61,158 nt of DNA from Saprolegnia diclina VS20 (taxonomy: Eukaryota; Oomycota; Saprolegniomycetes; Saprolegniales; Saprolegniaceae). A model generated the notes under the pieces. The model did not search any database, had not been told where the DNA came from, and saw only the letters and a list, made by a program, of their open reading frames with translations. Within the stretch, counting starts at the first letter, position 1; every line of letters starts with the position of its first letter. The position numbers and the translations under genes were made by a program. Positions 23,673 through 34,006 of the stretch are shown one piece after another. The stretch covers positions 377,444 through 438,601 of the forward strand of contig NW_008246110.1 of the NCBI RefSeq assembly GCF_000281045.1, given 5' to 3'.

Positions 23673-25299
23673 CTAGTTGTCGTTGCTAACGCACGGGAAC
23701 TGGTCGGCCGCAATGTTCCGCCACGTCTTGGACGACGCCACCTCGGCCGCCGTCATGCTCGAGTGCAAGTGCGCACGGGCAAACGCGCGGAGATCGCGCA
23801 TCGCCGCCGCAAAGAACTTGGTGTCGTCGTGGTACGCCTGCTCGGCGCCACGCGCGAGCGCCTTGCGGTCGGCCTCGGGCAAACTCAGTACGTAGTCGAC
23901 CGCGTCACAGAGCGCTTCCTTGGTGTGGTCGGCCTTGAGCCCCGTCACGTCGCGGAGGCCGTGCTCGCCGTCAAACTCGCCGCCCAGAATCTGATGCGGG
24001 TGGAAGCGAGCGGTCGTCTCGACGTACACGCCACTGACCGGCGGCACGATGAGCTCGTTCATCGGCGGGCCGTTCGTTGTGATGATGACGCCGCCGGCCG
24101 CGCGCGCCTGGTTGATGTAGTGGCCATACCCCTCCCACGTACTCGCGCAGAGGAAGAAGCCGGCCTCGGCCATCAGCTTCCCGAACGACACCTCGTCGAG
24201 GCCCGTGTGGTGAAAGTTCATGTTGGAAGCCGCTGCAATTTGCGCCCCAAACTTGTCGCCAAACCCGAGGTTGTACAGCCCCGGGCTCATAAAGAGGTCG
24301 AGCGGCGGCAAGTCGGGCCGCGACAGCCAGCACTCGATGACCTGGTCCGTGCCCTTGCTCACGCTGCCGCCCGCCGTGTGTGTGAATCGAATGTTCTTGC
24401 TATAGTCCTTGGGCTTGACGCCGCCAGGGCCGAGCTTGCGCGACGTATGGCCCGCAATGTCGGCGGTCGTGTGCCGCGTGTAGAAGACGGCGGTGCCACG
24501 CGGATTGCCTTCCTGCTCGAGCCACTTGGTGACGCGGTGGTGGCAGTCGCGCGACTTGCAAATGATCACGTCCGCGCTCCAGTAGTCGGGCGCCTTGAGC
24601 TGGCCCATCTCAATGTTGGGCATCAAGTACATGGGCTTGTGCTTGGGCCACGGCTGAGACGGCCAGTAGTGGTTGAAGAAGATGATCGGCGTCCGCGGGC
24701 ACAGGTCGTGGTACGTCACCTTACGGTTGCGCTGCGCGTCAAAGTACTCGTCGTCCAACACCCATTGCGGCAGGAGGCGCGAGTGGCCATCTACACATGC
24801 GACATCAACATCAGTATGGGATGGCAAGGGAGGAGAGGCCATTACACTTGGTGTATGCGCCGCCGTCTTCGCAGTAGCCCGCGCCACGAAGGCCGTTGGG
24901 CAAAAAGATGTCAATATCCGGGCAGCGGCGGAGCTCGTCGAGCACGCGCGGATCGTCGCGCTTGAGCCGCGTCGGGTACGGCCCCTTGACGGGCGACCCG
25001 TAGTACCACGTGATGATGTCGTCCGACTCTTCCATGCACGCCGAGTGGAGGAGGCTCAAGTGCTCGAGGTCTTCCGTAGGCACGCGCTGGCCAATGGGCC
25101 CGTCAAACCAGCACTGCGACGCAGTTGTCGTGGCCGCGAGCGCGACGGAGGGCGCATCACCGGCCTGCTGCTTGAGGCGCGGGCTAGCGCTGCCAGCGTA
25201 GCCAAAGTAGTACAAGTTGAGGAGGAAGACGAGGAGGATGCATGCAGAGTAGACGATGGGCGTCCGCGACGCCGGCTGATGCTTGCGGCCCGTGCCCAT
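23673..25299 (-). CDS. Type II membrane glycosyltransferase (GT-B, GT4-like)
   Basis: Two exons, 25299-24846 and 24790-23673, with a 55-bp intron (GTAATG...GTAG); 523 residues. The start at 25299 gives a short basic cytosolic tail, then one signal-anchor helix (IVYSACILLVFLLNLYYF), the usual layout of a Golgi lumenal transferase. The catalytic half has the GT-B look: STWEGYGHYINQARAAGG resembles the GT4 nucleotide-sugar region (E-G-x-G...), followed by a Gly-rich turn and NGPPMNEL. The second Glu of the usual E-x7-E pair appears as Gln (E-G-Y-G-H-Y-I-N-Q). Conserved Cys residues in the stem and early catalytic part could form disulphides. Donor and acceptor sugars cannot be told from sequence. 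An alternative is a GT family outside GT4 with a similar fold. Confidence 0.75.
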
Positions 25300-26442
25300 G
25301 ATGGTCGGCTACGCGTGTGGCAGACAGAGTCGATGTGCTTTCGGATTTCGAAACCATGGCCGTCTGCCATCGAAGCGCAATTAAAATTCTGGATTCCACG
25401 TGCATCAAGAATAATATTACCTTGGGTTGTATGGATGAGGAAATCGAATAGACATTAAAATGGCCGTATTACAATACAATCAAAGCCAAAATGGACGTGT
25501 CGGCCTTGCCAGAAAAATGGCAATCTGGTGACACACGTGGCGTCTTACCAGATTGTGGCGCGCAGCAAATTCACAGCATTTTGCCTGCTTTCCGGTGATA
25601 AACTGGCGGCAAGTCGCAAGTTTGAGGGACGCAGCTCCCCTTGCTACATTGTGGTTTTGCCTCAGGGTCGAGCAGCGGTGCCAGAATGTGAACTAGTGTT
25701 TGGGAACGACGCCATCCTCTACACGCTGGGTGCTGTGGAGACGTAGTAGCACTGGCGCGCTACTATCGCCCAGCTGACTGGTATGCTCAATCACTGACTG
25801 AGCTTAGCGTTCGAATGTCGACAGAGCTCGTCGACAGCAATCACCCAGGGAACCACCCTTCTTCTGTTGCTTGCTCGATGTGGCGGGAACATTGCATCGT
25901 GTGCTCGGGGCTGCTGGCAGGTGCACAGGGTGACGAGCTCACGACGGCACTGTAGGGATCCCGCCTCGATCGCTATCTTCACGATGACTCAAGACTGCAT
26001 CATGAGTGTCTAGGTGTAGGCGTGACCAAAGCGACGTCATTTGAGCTGCCATCAAGCTCATCACTCGTCGTAGTAAGACGTCATAGCAGCAGTAACCAGT
26101 TGCTTGCTATTGCTGCGGTGGCACTCGCCCACTGCAGCCAACTTCATCAGCACCGCGTGCCCCGTCTGGTCGAGACGTGGGCCAGATTCAGATTCTGGTA
26201 AGCTTACTGTGTCAATGAAGCCCCAACAAAATGCAGCGCTTTTCAACCAATCGGAGGTCGCAACGGCCCCACATCCAATGCAACACAATTACCATTGGAT
26301 GTATAAAACAGCAGGCGCAATGCATAATAGTATCGAGTGACATGACCTGTGATGGATACAGATTGTCCTGTTTAAAACAGTTATAGAGGGTTGTAAACAC
26401 GGAATCTCCAATTGGGTGTTCAATCTTCTTTGCGACGACGAC
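25300..26442. other. Divergent intergenic region (glycosyltransferase / kinase)
   Basis: 1.14 kb between divergent starts at 25299 (-) and 26443 (+). AT-richer than the genes. CCAAT at 26247-26251 and 26275-26279. The palindromic CCAAT pair and TATA box at 26271-26308 are listed separately. Short ORFs here lack the codon bias of the real genes. Confidence 0.6.
26271..26308 (+). promoter_or_regulatory. 10-bp inverted repeat with CCAAT in each arm, abutting a TATA box
   Basis: Arms ACATCCAATG (26271-26280) and CATTGGATGT (26293-26302) are perfect reverse complements with a 12-bp spacer. TATAAAA begins on the last base of the right arm (26302-26308). The element is about 140 bp upstream of the kinase ATG at 26443. 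Likely core promoter plus NF-Y-type site; function is inferred. Confidence 0.65.
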
Positions 26443-27908
26443 ATGGCGACGGCCGTCCCCGATGGACCGCTGAGCCCATGGCGCAGGTTCCAGCGCAGCC
26501 ACAGCAAGCCCGAGATGACCGACCACACCGACATCTTGGTCAACGGCGTGCTCTGCCGCGTCCCGCGCGAGCACATTGTCGTGAGCCGGCGCACGCGGCG
26601 CGCCGTCGACCCGACGACCTTGCTGGCACCGCCCATGCCGACAGCCCGCCCCGCCCGCGCCGCCAGCATGAGCGACTTTGACGACGACGTCAAGCCACTG
26701 CGCTCGACAGCGCTGCGTGACGCAGAGCTCGGCTCGCGCAAACGATCCTTGCCGACCGTGCAGGAGCTCAAGGACTTTTCGACGGCGCTTGCCACGGTCA
26801 TGTGCGACAAATGCCACCACGTGCGCGACGGCCGATGCGCGTGCGAGTCGCCATCGCTTCCGTCGGGCTCGCGCGCCCCGGCGCCGGCGCTCACGCCCCG
26901 CGAGCAAGCCATGCACGGCCGGTACCTCATCCGCGAGTCGTTTGCCAACGGTGCGTACGGCAAGGTATCCATTGAGCACTTTGCCGTCCGAGCTAAAGGA
27001 CGCTCTTAGGTGCACAATGGCGAAGTCATGGCCTCGCATGCGTCGGTCGTCGTCAAGATCATTCCCAAGTACGTGCTGCAGTCGGCCGAAGAGAAGCAGA
27101 GTGTGATCCGCGAAGAGATCATCCACCGCAGCTGCCGCCACGCCCACATCATCCGGCTCATCGATACGTGCCAAGACGAGGTCGGCTATCGCAATATGCC
27201 ATGCACCGGGGCATCATGTTAGTATCGTCGTAGCATGCGCACTACTTTATCCTCGAGCGCGCCGACAATGGCTGCTTGGAGAAGCGCGTTGGCCGCGTCG
27301 GCCTTCCGGAAGCCGAGTGCAAACGACTGTTCTACGAACTCCTCCTCGCGCTTGAGTACCTCCACGACCACCGCATCGTGCACCACGACCTCAAGCCCCA
27401 AAACATCCTGCTCGACGCCAACGAGTCGCTCAAAGTGTGCGACTTTGGCGCTGCCCGCGCCTACAACAAGGCCGAGGCCGGGCTACCGTTCTCGGGCGTG
27501 TATGGCACCCCGGGGTACATTGGTACTCCCATATATTTCGTTGTCGCACGGAACTCGACCGACGCGTAGCGCCCGAGCTGCTCTTGGCCGCGCCGTGCTA
27601 CTCGACAGCGGTCGACATGTTTAGCGCGGGCTTGGTTCTGTTCGAGGTCGTCGCTTCTACATGCGTGCCCCGGGGCTCGGCGCTCACACTACCCACTCAT
27701 TGCGTAGATGCTCTTTGGCTACGCTGCGTTTTACCCGCCAAGTGCGTCGATCCACATGCCCGTCGAGTTTCCCGTGCCCCGGCCGCGCCAAAAGGTGCAG
27801 TCCCTCGCGTCGGACGCGGCCAAGGACCTCATTCTGCGCCTCCTCGAGAAGGACCCGGCGGCGCGCTACACGGCGACGCAGGCCCTGCGCCATCGCTGGT
27901 TGTCGTAG
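26443..27908 (+). CDS. Serine/threonine protein kinase, CAMK-like, without the HRD arginine
   Basis: Five exons: 26443-26964, 27010-27180, 27234-27522, 27570-27646 and 27708-27908; 419 residues. The N-terminal 160 residues are probably regulatory, with a Cys cluster CDKCHHVRDGRCAC that could bind zinc. The kinase domain has a Gly loop FANGAYGK (167-174), ATP-binding Lys 190 in VVVKIIPK, catalytic loop HHDLKPQN (Asp 283), DFG 301-303, activation segment GTPGYIAPE, and a C-lobe ending DPAARYTATQALRHRWLS. The catalytic loop reads H-H-D instead of H-R-D, so it is a non-RD kinase and probably not switched on by activation-loop phosphorylation in the usual way. The KPQN after it marks a Ser/Thr kinase. 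The start is the first in-frame ATG after a TATA/CCAAT promoter. It converges on the acyltransferase, 66 bp between stops. Confidence 0.88.
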
Positions 27909-27974
27909 CTTATCCACCTGTGGGACACCATACATAGACACGTTGTCGCGTGGAACGATGGACAAGTTGTCTTC

Positions 27975-29214
27975 TTATGACGACGATGTCATGAGGTAGC
28001 GATCGACGCCGGTTGTCATCTTGGCAAAGGTCACATGGACCAAGCAGAGGAGCGCGACAAAGAGCCGCATGTAGCTGTAGCTGTACAGCGCCGCGAGCAA
28101 GATCGCGCAGAGGAGGACCCAGAACGCTTGGATGAGGTGCGTTGTCGACGAGAGCTCGTGGTCCAAGATGACGCAGGCGTCGGCCGGCGGGCGCGCGTGC
28201 GTGTACCACTCGGCCAGCAGCGCCTCCTTCTCGGCGTACCGGGCTTCCATCCACGCATTGAGGCCATCCGCGTCACTCGGCAAGTCGGCGATCGGGAACC
28301 GCCGAACGTAAATGTGCATGGCCTTGGGCATCGCACCCGCGAGGAGCTCGGGCTCGTTGGCGCGCTGGCCGGGAACGCGGTCGACAAAGCACATGCTAAG
28401 GTCGTACCTAAATGCACGCAGGAAGGATGAGCGCGGCAGGGGCCAACGAGACAGGACACGTACACAGCGTCGATCTCGTGGCGCACACGTGGCACAATAT
28501 GGGTCCAGCCCGTCGTGCGCGGGTAGAGCGTAAAGTGTCGCGGCGGCTTGCCCTTCGTGGCCGCGAATGCGTTGCTCTTGGCAAGATTCGACGCGCTCAA
28601 GTCGGTGCCCTCGGGGAAGAGGAGGTAGCTCGCGTTCGGCGCCGTCGTTGTGAGATGCTCGAGGACGTCGTTGAGGTAGGCTTGGTCGTTTTGCCAATGG
28701 CGCGTCTAGAATGAGAGTGAGGCTTTCTCATGGACGCGCATCGATATACGAGGAAGATGAACTGGAACATTTGCATCGCCCAGCCAAAGATCGGGACGTC
28801 CTTGAGCGACGCCTTGAGGATGATCTTGAGCTGGTGCAGCGCGTGGATGCGCAGGCCAAAGCTCCAGAGCAGCATCCAATCGAGCCGCGTCCGGTGGTTC
28901 GAGAGCCAAATGGCCCGCTCGCCCGAGAGGATCGCGGCCACGTCCTTCTGCGCTTTCACCGCATCGCTGCCGTCGGCCAAGAAGACTTGGACGTGGATAC
29001 CTTGCCACTTCTCCATGAGAATCGCCGCGTTCCCGAGCCACATGCCCTGGACGAGCTGCTGCGTAAAGGCAAAGATACGCCGACCGAGTGGCACGCGGTG
29101 GCCCACGAGGTATAGGAGCACGAAGGCCGGCGAGAGCAGCAAGAAGACGCCGGCGGACCCAGTGATGCCCAGCGCGGCCAAGAACGCAAGGCCGACGACG
29201 CTGACGCGGACCAT
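27975..29214 (-). CDS. Lysophospholipid acyltransferase, AGPAT5/LCLAT1-like
   Basis: Three exons, 29214-28750, 28705-28464 and 28407-27975, with introns of 44 and 56 bp; 379 residues. The enzyme should acylate a lysophospholipid, probably lysophosphatidic acid or a lysocardiolipin-type substrate, at the ER or mitochondrial membrane. The catalytic NHx4D motif is NHRTRLDW; motif III is FPEGTD. After intron 2 the sequence YDLSMCF follows the VPRVRHEIDAV segment as in AGPAT5-like proteins, confirming the splice. An N-terminal hydrophobic segment (VVGLAFLAALGITGSAGVFL) and two C-terminal ones (around QAFWVLLCAILLAALYSY and LFVALLCLVHVTF) place it in membranes. The start is MVRVSVVG at 29214; the in-frame extension upstream has no ATG. 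Confidence 0.88.
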
Positions 29215-29962
29215 CCGACGCAATCTCAATCTCAACAATGGGATTTGTCCCTGTGAATATGGTTGTTTTCATTTGGATTGCAGAGAATCGCGGTTGTCAG
29301 ATTTGATTTTAGTATTGGAACAGATGATTGGCGCTGGCAAATGAATTGCGTTCGACCATCTCACCTGTGGCCCTCAACGCCGACAGAGCCAATCCCGGCA
29401 GCGCCCCTTGGCGAGATACCTTGGATCATCATCCGAGGAATACATGGTATAGTGGCTGGTATGAACGTCTCCCTTGGCGCTTCCGTCGCCATCGACGTAG
29501 CATCAGCGGCGTCATCGCCACGAAGATGATTGCGGAAGATGACCTTTTCGATGATCGAACGCCATGTGCTTCTTATGATGATGATGATGATGATGGCCTC
29601 CATACCGGTACTACATGTACAGCAGCAGCGCAACGAAGAGATCAACCTCGCCATGGCTGCTGTCAATCGACCATACTTGTAGCCGATGGTCGAAGGGACC
29701 ATCGCGAAAGGGCAAAGCTGCTGCGCAAGGAGAACGTAATGGGCTGTACAGGGATCGAGCCTCGGTGCAGCCACACGGCGGCCATCGGTAGCTGCTTTAA
29801 GCCATGGACCATCGACTTGGGCTGGTCGTAGTTCTTGATGGTCGGTGGTCGGCCGGTGGGGGCGGCCCATCTTGGTCCGGGTTGCAGTTGCGCGATCTTC
29901 TTCGGCCTCGTATCCGGATGACCCAGCGGTTCTGCGGTGGTCATTTCGGATCAAGGGACAAG
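29215..29962. other. Divergent intergenic region (acyltransferase / CRT-like)
   Basis: 748 bp between ATGs at 29214 (-) and 29963 (+). It contains the (ATG)7 microsatellite at 29575-29595. Reading frames crossing it lack gene-like codon use. No RNA gene was recognised. Confidence 0.5.
29575..29595 (+). repeat. (ATG)7 microsatellite
   Basis: Seven perfect ATG units in the divergent promoter region. Probably polymorphic. Confidence 0.9.
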
Positions 29963-31183
29963 ATGGCCAAGGCGAGCAGCAGCAGCAGCCATCGCCTACC
30001 GCTGGTCTTCCTCGCGCTCATCGTCATCGGCCTCGGCAACAAGAGTACGTTCGCCTCCTCGTCTGCATGCCCGCTCATGCTGCTTAGTCTTCCAGAAGCT
30101 CCAGACGATCCCGATGCACAATTACCCCAACTTTATCAACCTCCTCTGCACCTTTGTCTACGTACGATCATGACGAGCATAGCAAGTCGACGCATCATGG
30201 TCGACCTAGATTCCGCTCAGCTTTGCGTACATCATCCCGATGATCAAGTATGGCAGCGCGATCACCTGGGATCAACAACACATTCCGAAGCGCAAGTTTG
30301 CCATCATGGGCGCCCTCGACAGCGTGGCCGGTACGACAGCACCTCGATGCGACGGGCATGTCATGGCCATGGCGTAGGTATCTTGCAGATCTTTGCCGCG
30401 ACGTACCTCGGCGGGTCGCTGCTCATCTTGCTCGGACAGGCCGCGATTCCCGTCTCGATGGTCATCTCCAAGTTTCTCCTCAAGGCGTCGTACTCCAAGT
30501 TCCAGTACTTGGGCGCGCTCATCGTCACGGCCGGGCTCCTCGTCGTCTTGGGACCCTCCATGAAGGCGTCGTCGGGCGGTGAGCACACAGTCATCTGGGC
30601 GGCCGTCATGATTGCTAGCTGCATCCCCATGTGTCTTTCGAGCGTCTACAAGGAGATTGCGCTCGGGGAGGCCGAGCTCGACGTCGTGTACCTCAACGGG
30701 TGGGTCGCGGTCTTCCAGTTCCTTCTCTCGATCCCGCTGGCGTTCCCCGCGGCCTCGATCAGCAGCCCGCCGGTAGCACCCTCCGATTTGCTCGAGAACC
30801 TCTACGATGGCATGAAGTGCTACCTCGGCGAAAACACGATCGTGGGGACTGCCCACCCAGACGACTGCGAGAAGGCGACGCTCTACGTGACCATCTACAT
30901 GCTCTTCAACGTCCTCTACAACATCCTCATCATTCTCATGCTCAAGTTTGGCTCGGCCAACATTCTCTGGCTCGCCATGACCATCATGGTGCCCCTCGGC
31001 AACGTCGCCTTTACGTTTTCGTTCATGCCCGAGCACCAGCCACTGCACACGACCGACATCATTGGCCTCGTCGTCATCATGCTCGGGCTCTTTGTTTACC
31101 GGTTCCTGGGCGACCTCCTCGAGGCCCGGGCGCGGGCGCGGGCGCCGTCGCACCTCAAGGAGTCGCTCATGTCGGACTTTTAA
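29963..31183 (+). CDS. CRT-like transporter (drug/metabolite transporter superfamily)
   Basis: Four exons: 29963-30044, 30088-30161, 30210-30330 and 30378-31183; 360 residues. Relative of the chloroquine-resistance-transporter-like family, which exports small peptides, thiols or amino acids from lysosome, vacuole or plastid. Joined exons give PKRKFAIMGALDSVAGIL, a family hallmark around the second and third helices, then about eight further hydrophobic helices (for example AAVMIASCIPMCLSSVYKE and TIMVPLGNVAFTFSFMP). The region between helices 7 and 8 carries two Cys (MKCYLGEN...DDCEKA) that match the lumenal disulphide loop of the family. About ten membrane segments in all. The basic tail ends LKESLMSDF. 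The three introns are 43-48 bp and all start GTAC. The stop is 46 bp from the convergent E2F gene. Confidence 0.88.
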   Translation: MAKASSSSSHRLPLVFLALIVIGLGNKSTFASSSACPLMLLSLPEAPDDPDAQLPQLYQPPLHLCLRTIMTSIASRRIMVDLDSAQLCVHHPDDQVWQRDHLGSTTHSEAQVCHHGRPRQRGRYDSTSMRRACHGHGVGILQIFAATYLGGSLLILLGQAAIPVSMVISKFLLKASYSKFQYLGALIVTAGLLVVLGPSMKASSGGEHTVIWAAVMIASCIPMCLSSVYKEIALGEAELDVVYLNGWVAVFQFLLSIPLAFPAASISSPPVAPSDLLENLYDGMKCYLGENTIVGTAHPDDCEKATLYVTIYMLFNVLYNILIILMLKFGSANILWLAMTIMVPLGNVAFTFSFMPEHQPLHTTDIIGLVVIMLGLFVYRFLGDLLEARARARAPSHLKESLMSDF

Positions 31184-31229
31184 GCTGTCGAATGGAATAC
31201 ATATACTTAGTAGCGCGAAGAGGTCGTCG

Positions 31230-33046
31230 CTAGACCTTGGACGGCGCGGGTATGCACGCGGCCGCGGCTTGCTGCAAGTCCGCGACCGACTGCGGCGACG
31301 TCGAGTTCATGCTAATGAGTTCGCCGTGCGCGCTCACGAGGAGCGAGCTGAGACGCTCGTTGTCCTTCTCGAGCATTTGACTCCGGGCTTGGAAGAGGGA
31401 CGCCATGCTGCCGCTGGCTACATATGCAAGGTGACCTACAGGTGGGACGTCGTTTGCGTACCGGGCGCCGCGCTCGGGTACGCCTCCGAGTCACTCGAGT
31501 CGGGCGACGTCGCGGTCGACGGCTGGTCGTCGTCGTCGTCGTCGGCCCATTGCCGAGGTGCCGCGTTGTCTGGGTTGAAGCGCCCACCAAACCAGCGGAA
31601 GAGCGGCTTTCGGCAGTGCGGCACGAGCACCTTCTCGATGAGGCCGACGCTCACGAGGACGTTTGCAATGTCGTAGAGCCGGCGGATCTTAGCTACGCCA
31701 TTCGCAGCATGAGACGCTACAGCCTAGGAACATGCGTACTCTTCAGCACGTTGCCGCCAATTTCGCCACGCGGGTCGTCGCGCTCGATGAGCTCCTTGGC
31801 CGCGAGGTCCAGAGGAATGATAATGTGCTCCTTGTCGAGGAAGAGCTTGACAAAGAGCTGGCTGAGCTGCGCGAGCGACTTGCCCCTCCGGCGCGACTTG
31901 TAGTCGCCGCCGCTGCACCCGACAAACTCTTCGATGAGTGCTTCGGGCGTCCGCGCATACCGCGCCTAGACGACGCGTGTGGGAGGACGCCAGATGGAGT
32001 TAGACGATACCTTCATTTCGTGGATTGTCGTCGGCAGCGACTTGAGACCGTGCCAGTTGTACAGGTTCTTGCGCTTCCGGCTCACAATGTGGATGCTCTC
32101 GAGGATATTGACAATGTCGTAGATGCGTCGCCGCTCGACGCCTATACAAGACACATGAGCATGAGCATGGGCAAGAGCGCTTCGCAGGATACCGAGCTTG
32201 TTGGCGGCAATGTCCAAGCACACGTCCTGGACGTCGTCGTTGCAGTAGAGGCGAAGAAAGCTAGAGCAGCCACGCGTGACGACCATTATCGTTGGTGAGA
32301 AACAACGTACTTTTCACAGAGCAGCCCGAGCGACTTTTCCTTGCGGCTGTACGACGGGTTGGACACCATGTGTAGCTGGTCCTCGAGAGAAAGGCTCATG
32401 TCCGACGTGAAGCGGTACTTGGCCGACGTGTCTTCGCGCTCCGGGCTGCGCGCACGCTTCTCGGCGGTCGCGCTGCTGTTCTCGCCCATGAAGCGACTAC
32501 CGCGGATGTTTTCGTTGATGTACGGCGAGCCATAAGTCATGGTCCCGTCCGCGTCATGGAGCGCACGGGCGGCTTCCAGTGGCGTCATGCTATCGGTCGC
32601 ACCCAGCGCCTTGGCCGTCTCGCTGCCATTATGAAAGCACGAGAGTGGCTGCAGCACCTTCTTGGCGCAGAGCTTGCCCTTGGGCTTGGCGTCCATGCTG
32701 TGTCGCCGCGCCTTCTTGTTCTCGACGTCGTCCATTGCTGGCGCCACCGCCTTCCTCGCCTGCTTCTTCGGTCGGATCTTTCGGACCGTCTTCATGTCGT
32801 CCTGCTGCTCCTGTGTCAAGCGCTCTTCCGCTTCCTTGGACGAGTTCATGAAGAGGATCATCATGGTCTCGGCGGCCGCGCAGCGCACGGGGCTCGCATC
32901 GCCGCGGGGCTACAGACGCACATCGCGATGAGCCTCGCCCTTCCTCGACCGCATGCAGCTGGGCTTCCTCGTACCTCATGGAGCGTCGCTTCGCTCCGGG
33001 ACCGCGCGCGGCCTTCCCGCGCTCCTGCAGTCGCTTCGATCTCCAT
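31230..33046 (-). CDS. Atypical E2F transcription factor with two DNA-binding domains (E2F7/8, DEL type)
   Basis: Seven exons: 33046-32975, 32909-32311, 32260-32193, 32141-32011, 31965-31740, 31692-31462 and 31417-31230; 504 residues, every join in phase. Two E2F winged-helix domains are present. The first (about 208-280) runs from [14 protein letters not shown] to the family core [14 protein letters not shown]. The second (about 315-395) runs from [16 protein letters not shown] to [18 protein letters not shown]. No DP-dimerisation leucine zipper separates them, as in E2F7/8 and plant DEL proteins, which bind E2F sites without DP and mostly repress S-phase genes. The N-terminal 200 residues are basic and Ser-rich. 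The C-terminal exon adds a helix likely to coil ([19 protein letters not shown]). An acidic run of Asp lies between the second domain and the last exon. Confidence 0.93.
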
Positions 33047-34006
33047 CTTCCTATTGCGTGTCGTCCGCGGTTCGTGGGTTTAGCGGGGTATTTTTCAAGT
33101 GACCTGACACAATTTATAGTATCAGCTTCGGCGTCACACTTGGTTTCAGTATGGGATGGCCGCAGGTAAAGATCTCGCCAATCACAGGGCTGCTGGAAGT
33201 GGGCCCTCCAATCATCGCTCGCCGCCAGTGCAATACGAACGGCAAGTCACTTGGACGCCCCGTTGTCGCGCGCCAAAAAGCAAGAAACTTCGACCGGCAT
33301 TGTATTATCAAAAAAATATCGAACCTTCCGTGTATTTTTATTGGGCACCGTCTCTTTCCATACAAAGCGCAAGTGAATCAGGCATGTCTCGAAATAAAAA
33401 CAAAGAAACCCACGCGCTTCGAGCAACGGTTTCCGGATATTCCGGATACACCACGGGTTTCTCACGCCGTGGCACTGGGGACGCGCGCCATGGCCGTTCG
33501 CGTCGGTCGCCCCGAAGATGCCACGTCTTCGACGGCACGTTCGCGCACCGTACGACGAACCATTGCCCTCGAATGTGGTGCCCGAACCAGCCAGATCTGG
33601 GTCTGGTACTCCAAACTGGAGACATAAAACCAGAAGATTCTTGGCGCCGCCACGTAACCTACAACTTGGTACCGTACTTCAGACACACGGCCTCCGGCGG
33701 CGCAAAGACGAAGGCGCTTTGAAACCGATTCTAGATCGTCGAGCTTCAGAACCCGAGCGGAATAGCACATATCCCTTAGGAGCAGCCTCATTAGCTTTTT
33801 TATTATTAGTAAAAGGGATATCGATCGGTCGCAACGATGCACTGTCGGCCGGATCGGCTGCGCAAACCCTGTCCCGCTGGTAATTACCACATGTGTGAAT
33901 TGATTTTCACGTGGTGTAGATGTTTTATCCGGAATCAACCGGATACGATAGTTACCGCGCCACCGTCGAAGCCGATCGGATCGCAAGCCACGGCCGAGCG
34001 CAGACG
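33047..34006. other. Divergent intergenic region (E2F / RAD17)
   Basis: 960 bp, AT-richer than the genes, with ORFs lacking gene-like codon use (for example 33156-33722). A CCAAT lies near 33178. The short motif CCGGATA recurs within a few bases near 33435-33450. No further gene or RNA is supported. Confidence 0.5.

Noticed and set aside
33156-33722. 188-codon frame between E2F and RAD17
   Set aside because: No codon bias, no domain, overlaps other random frames; treated as intergenic.
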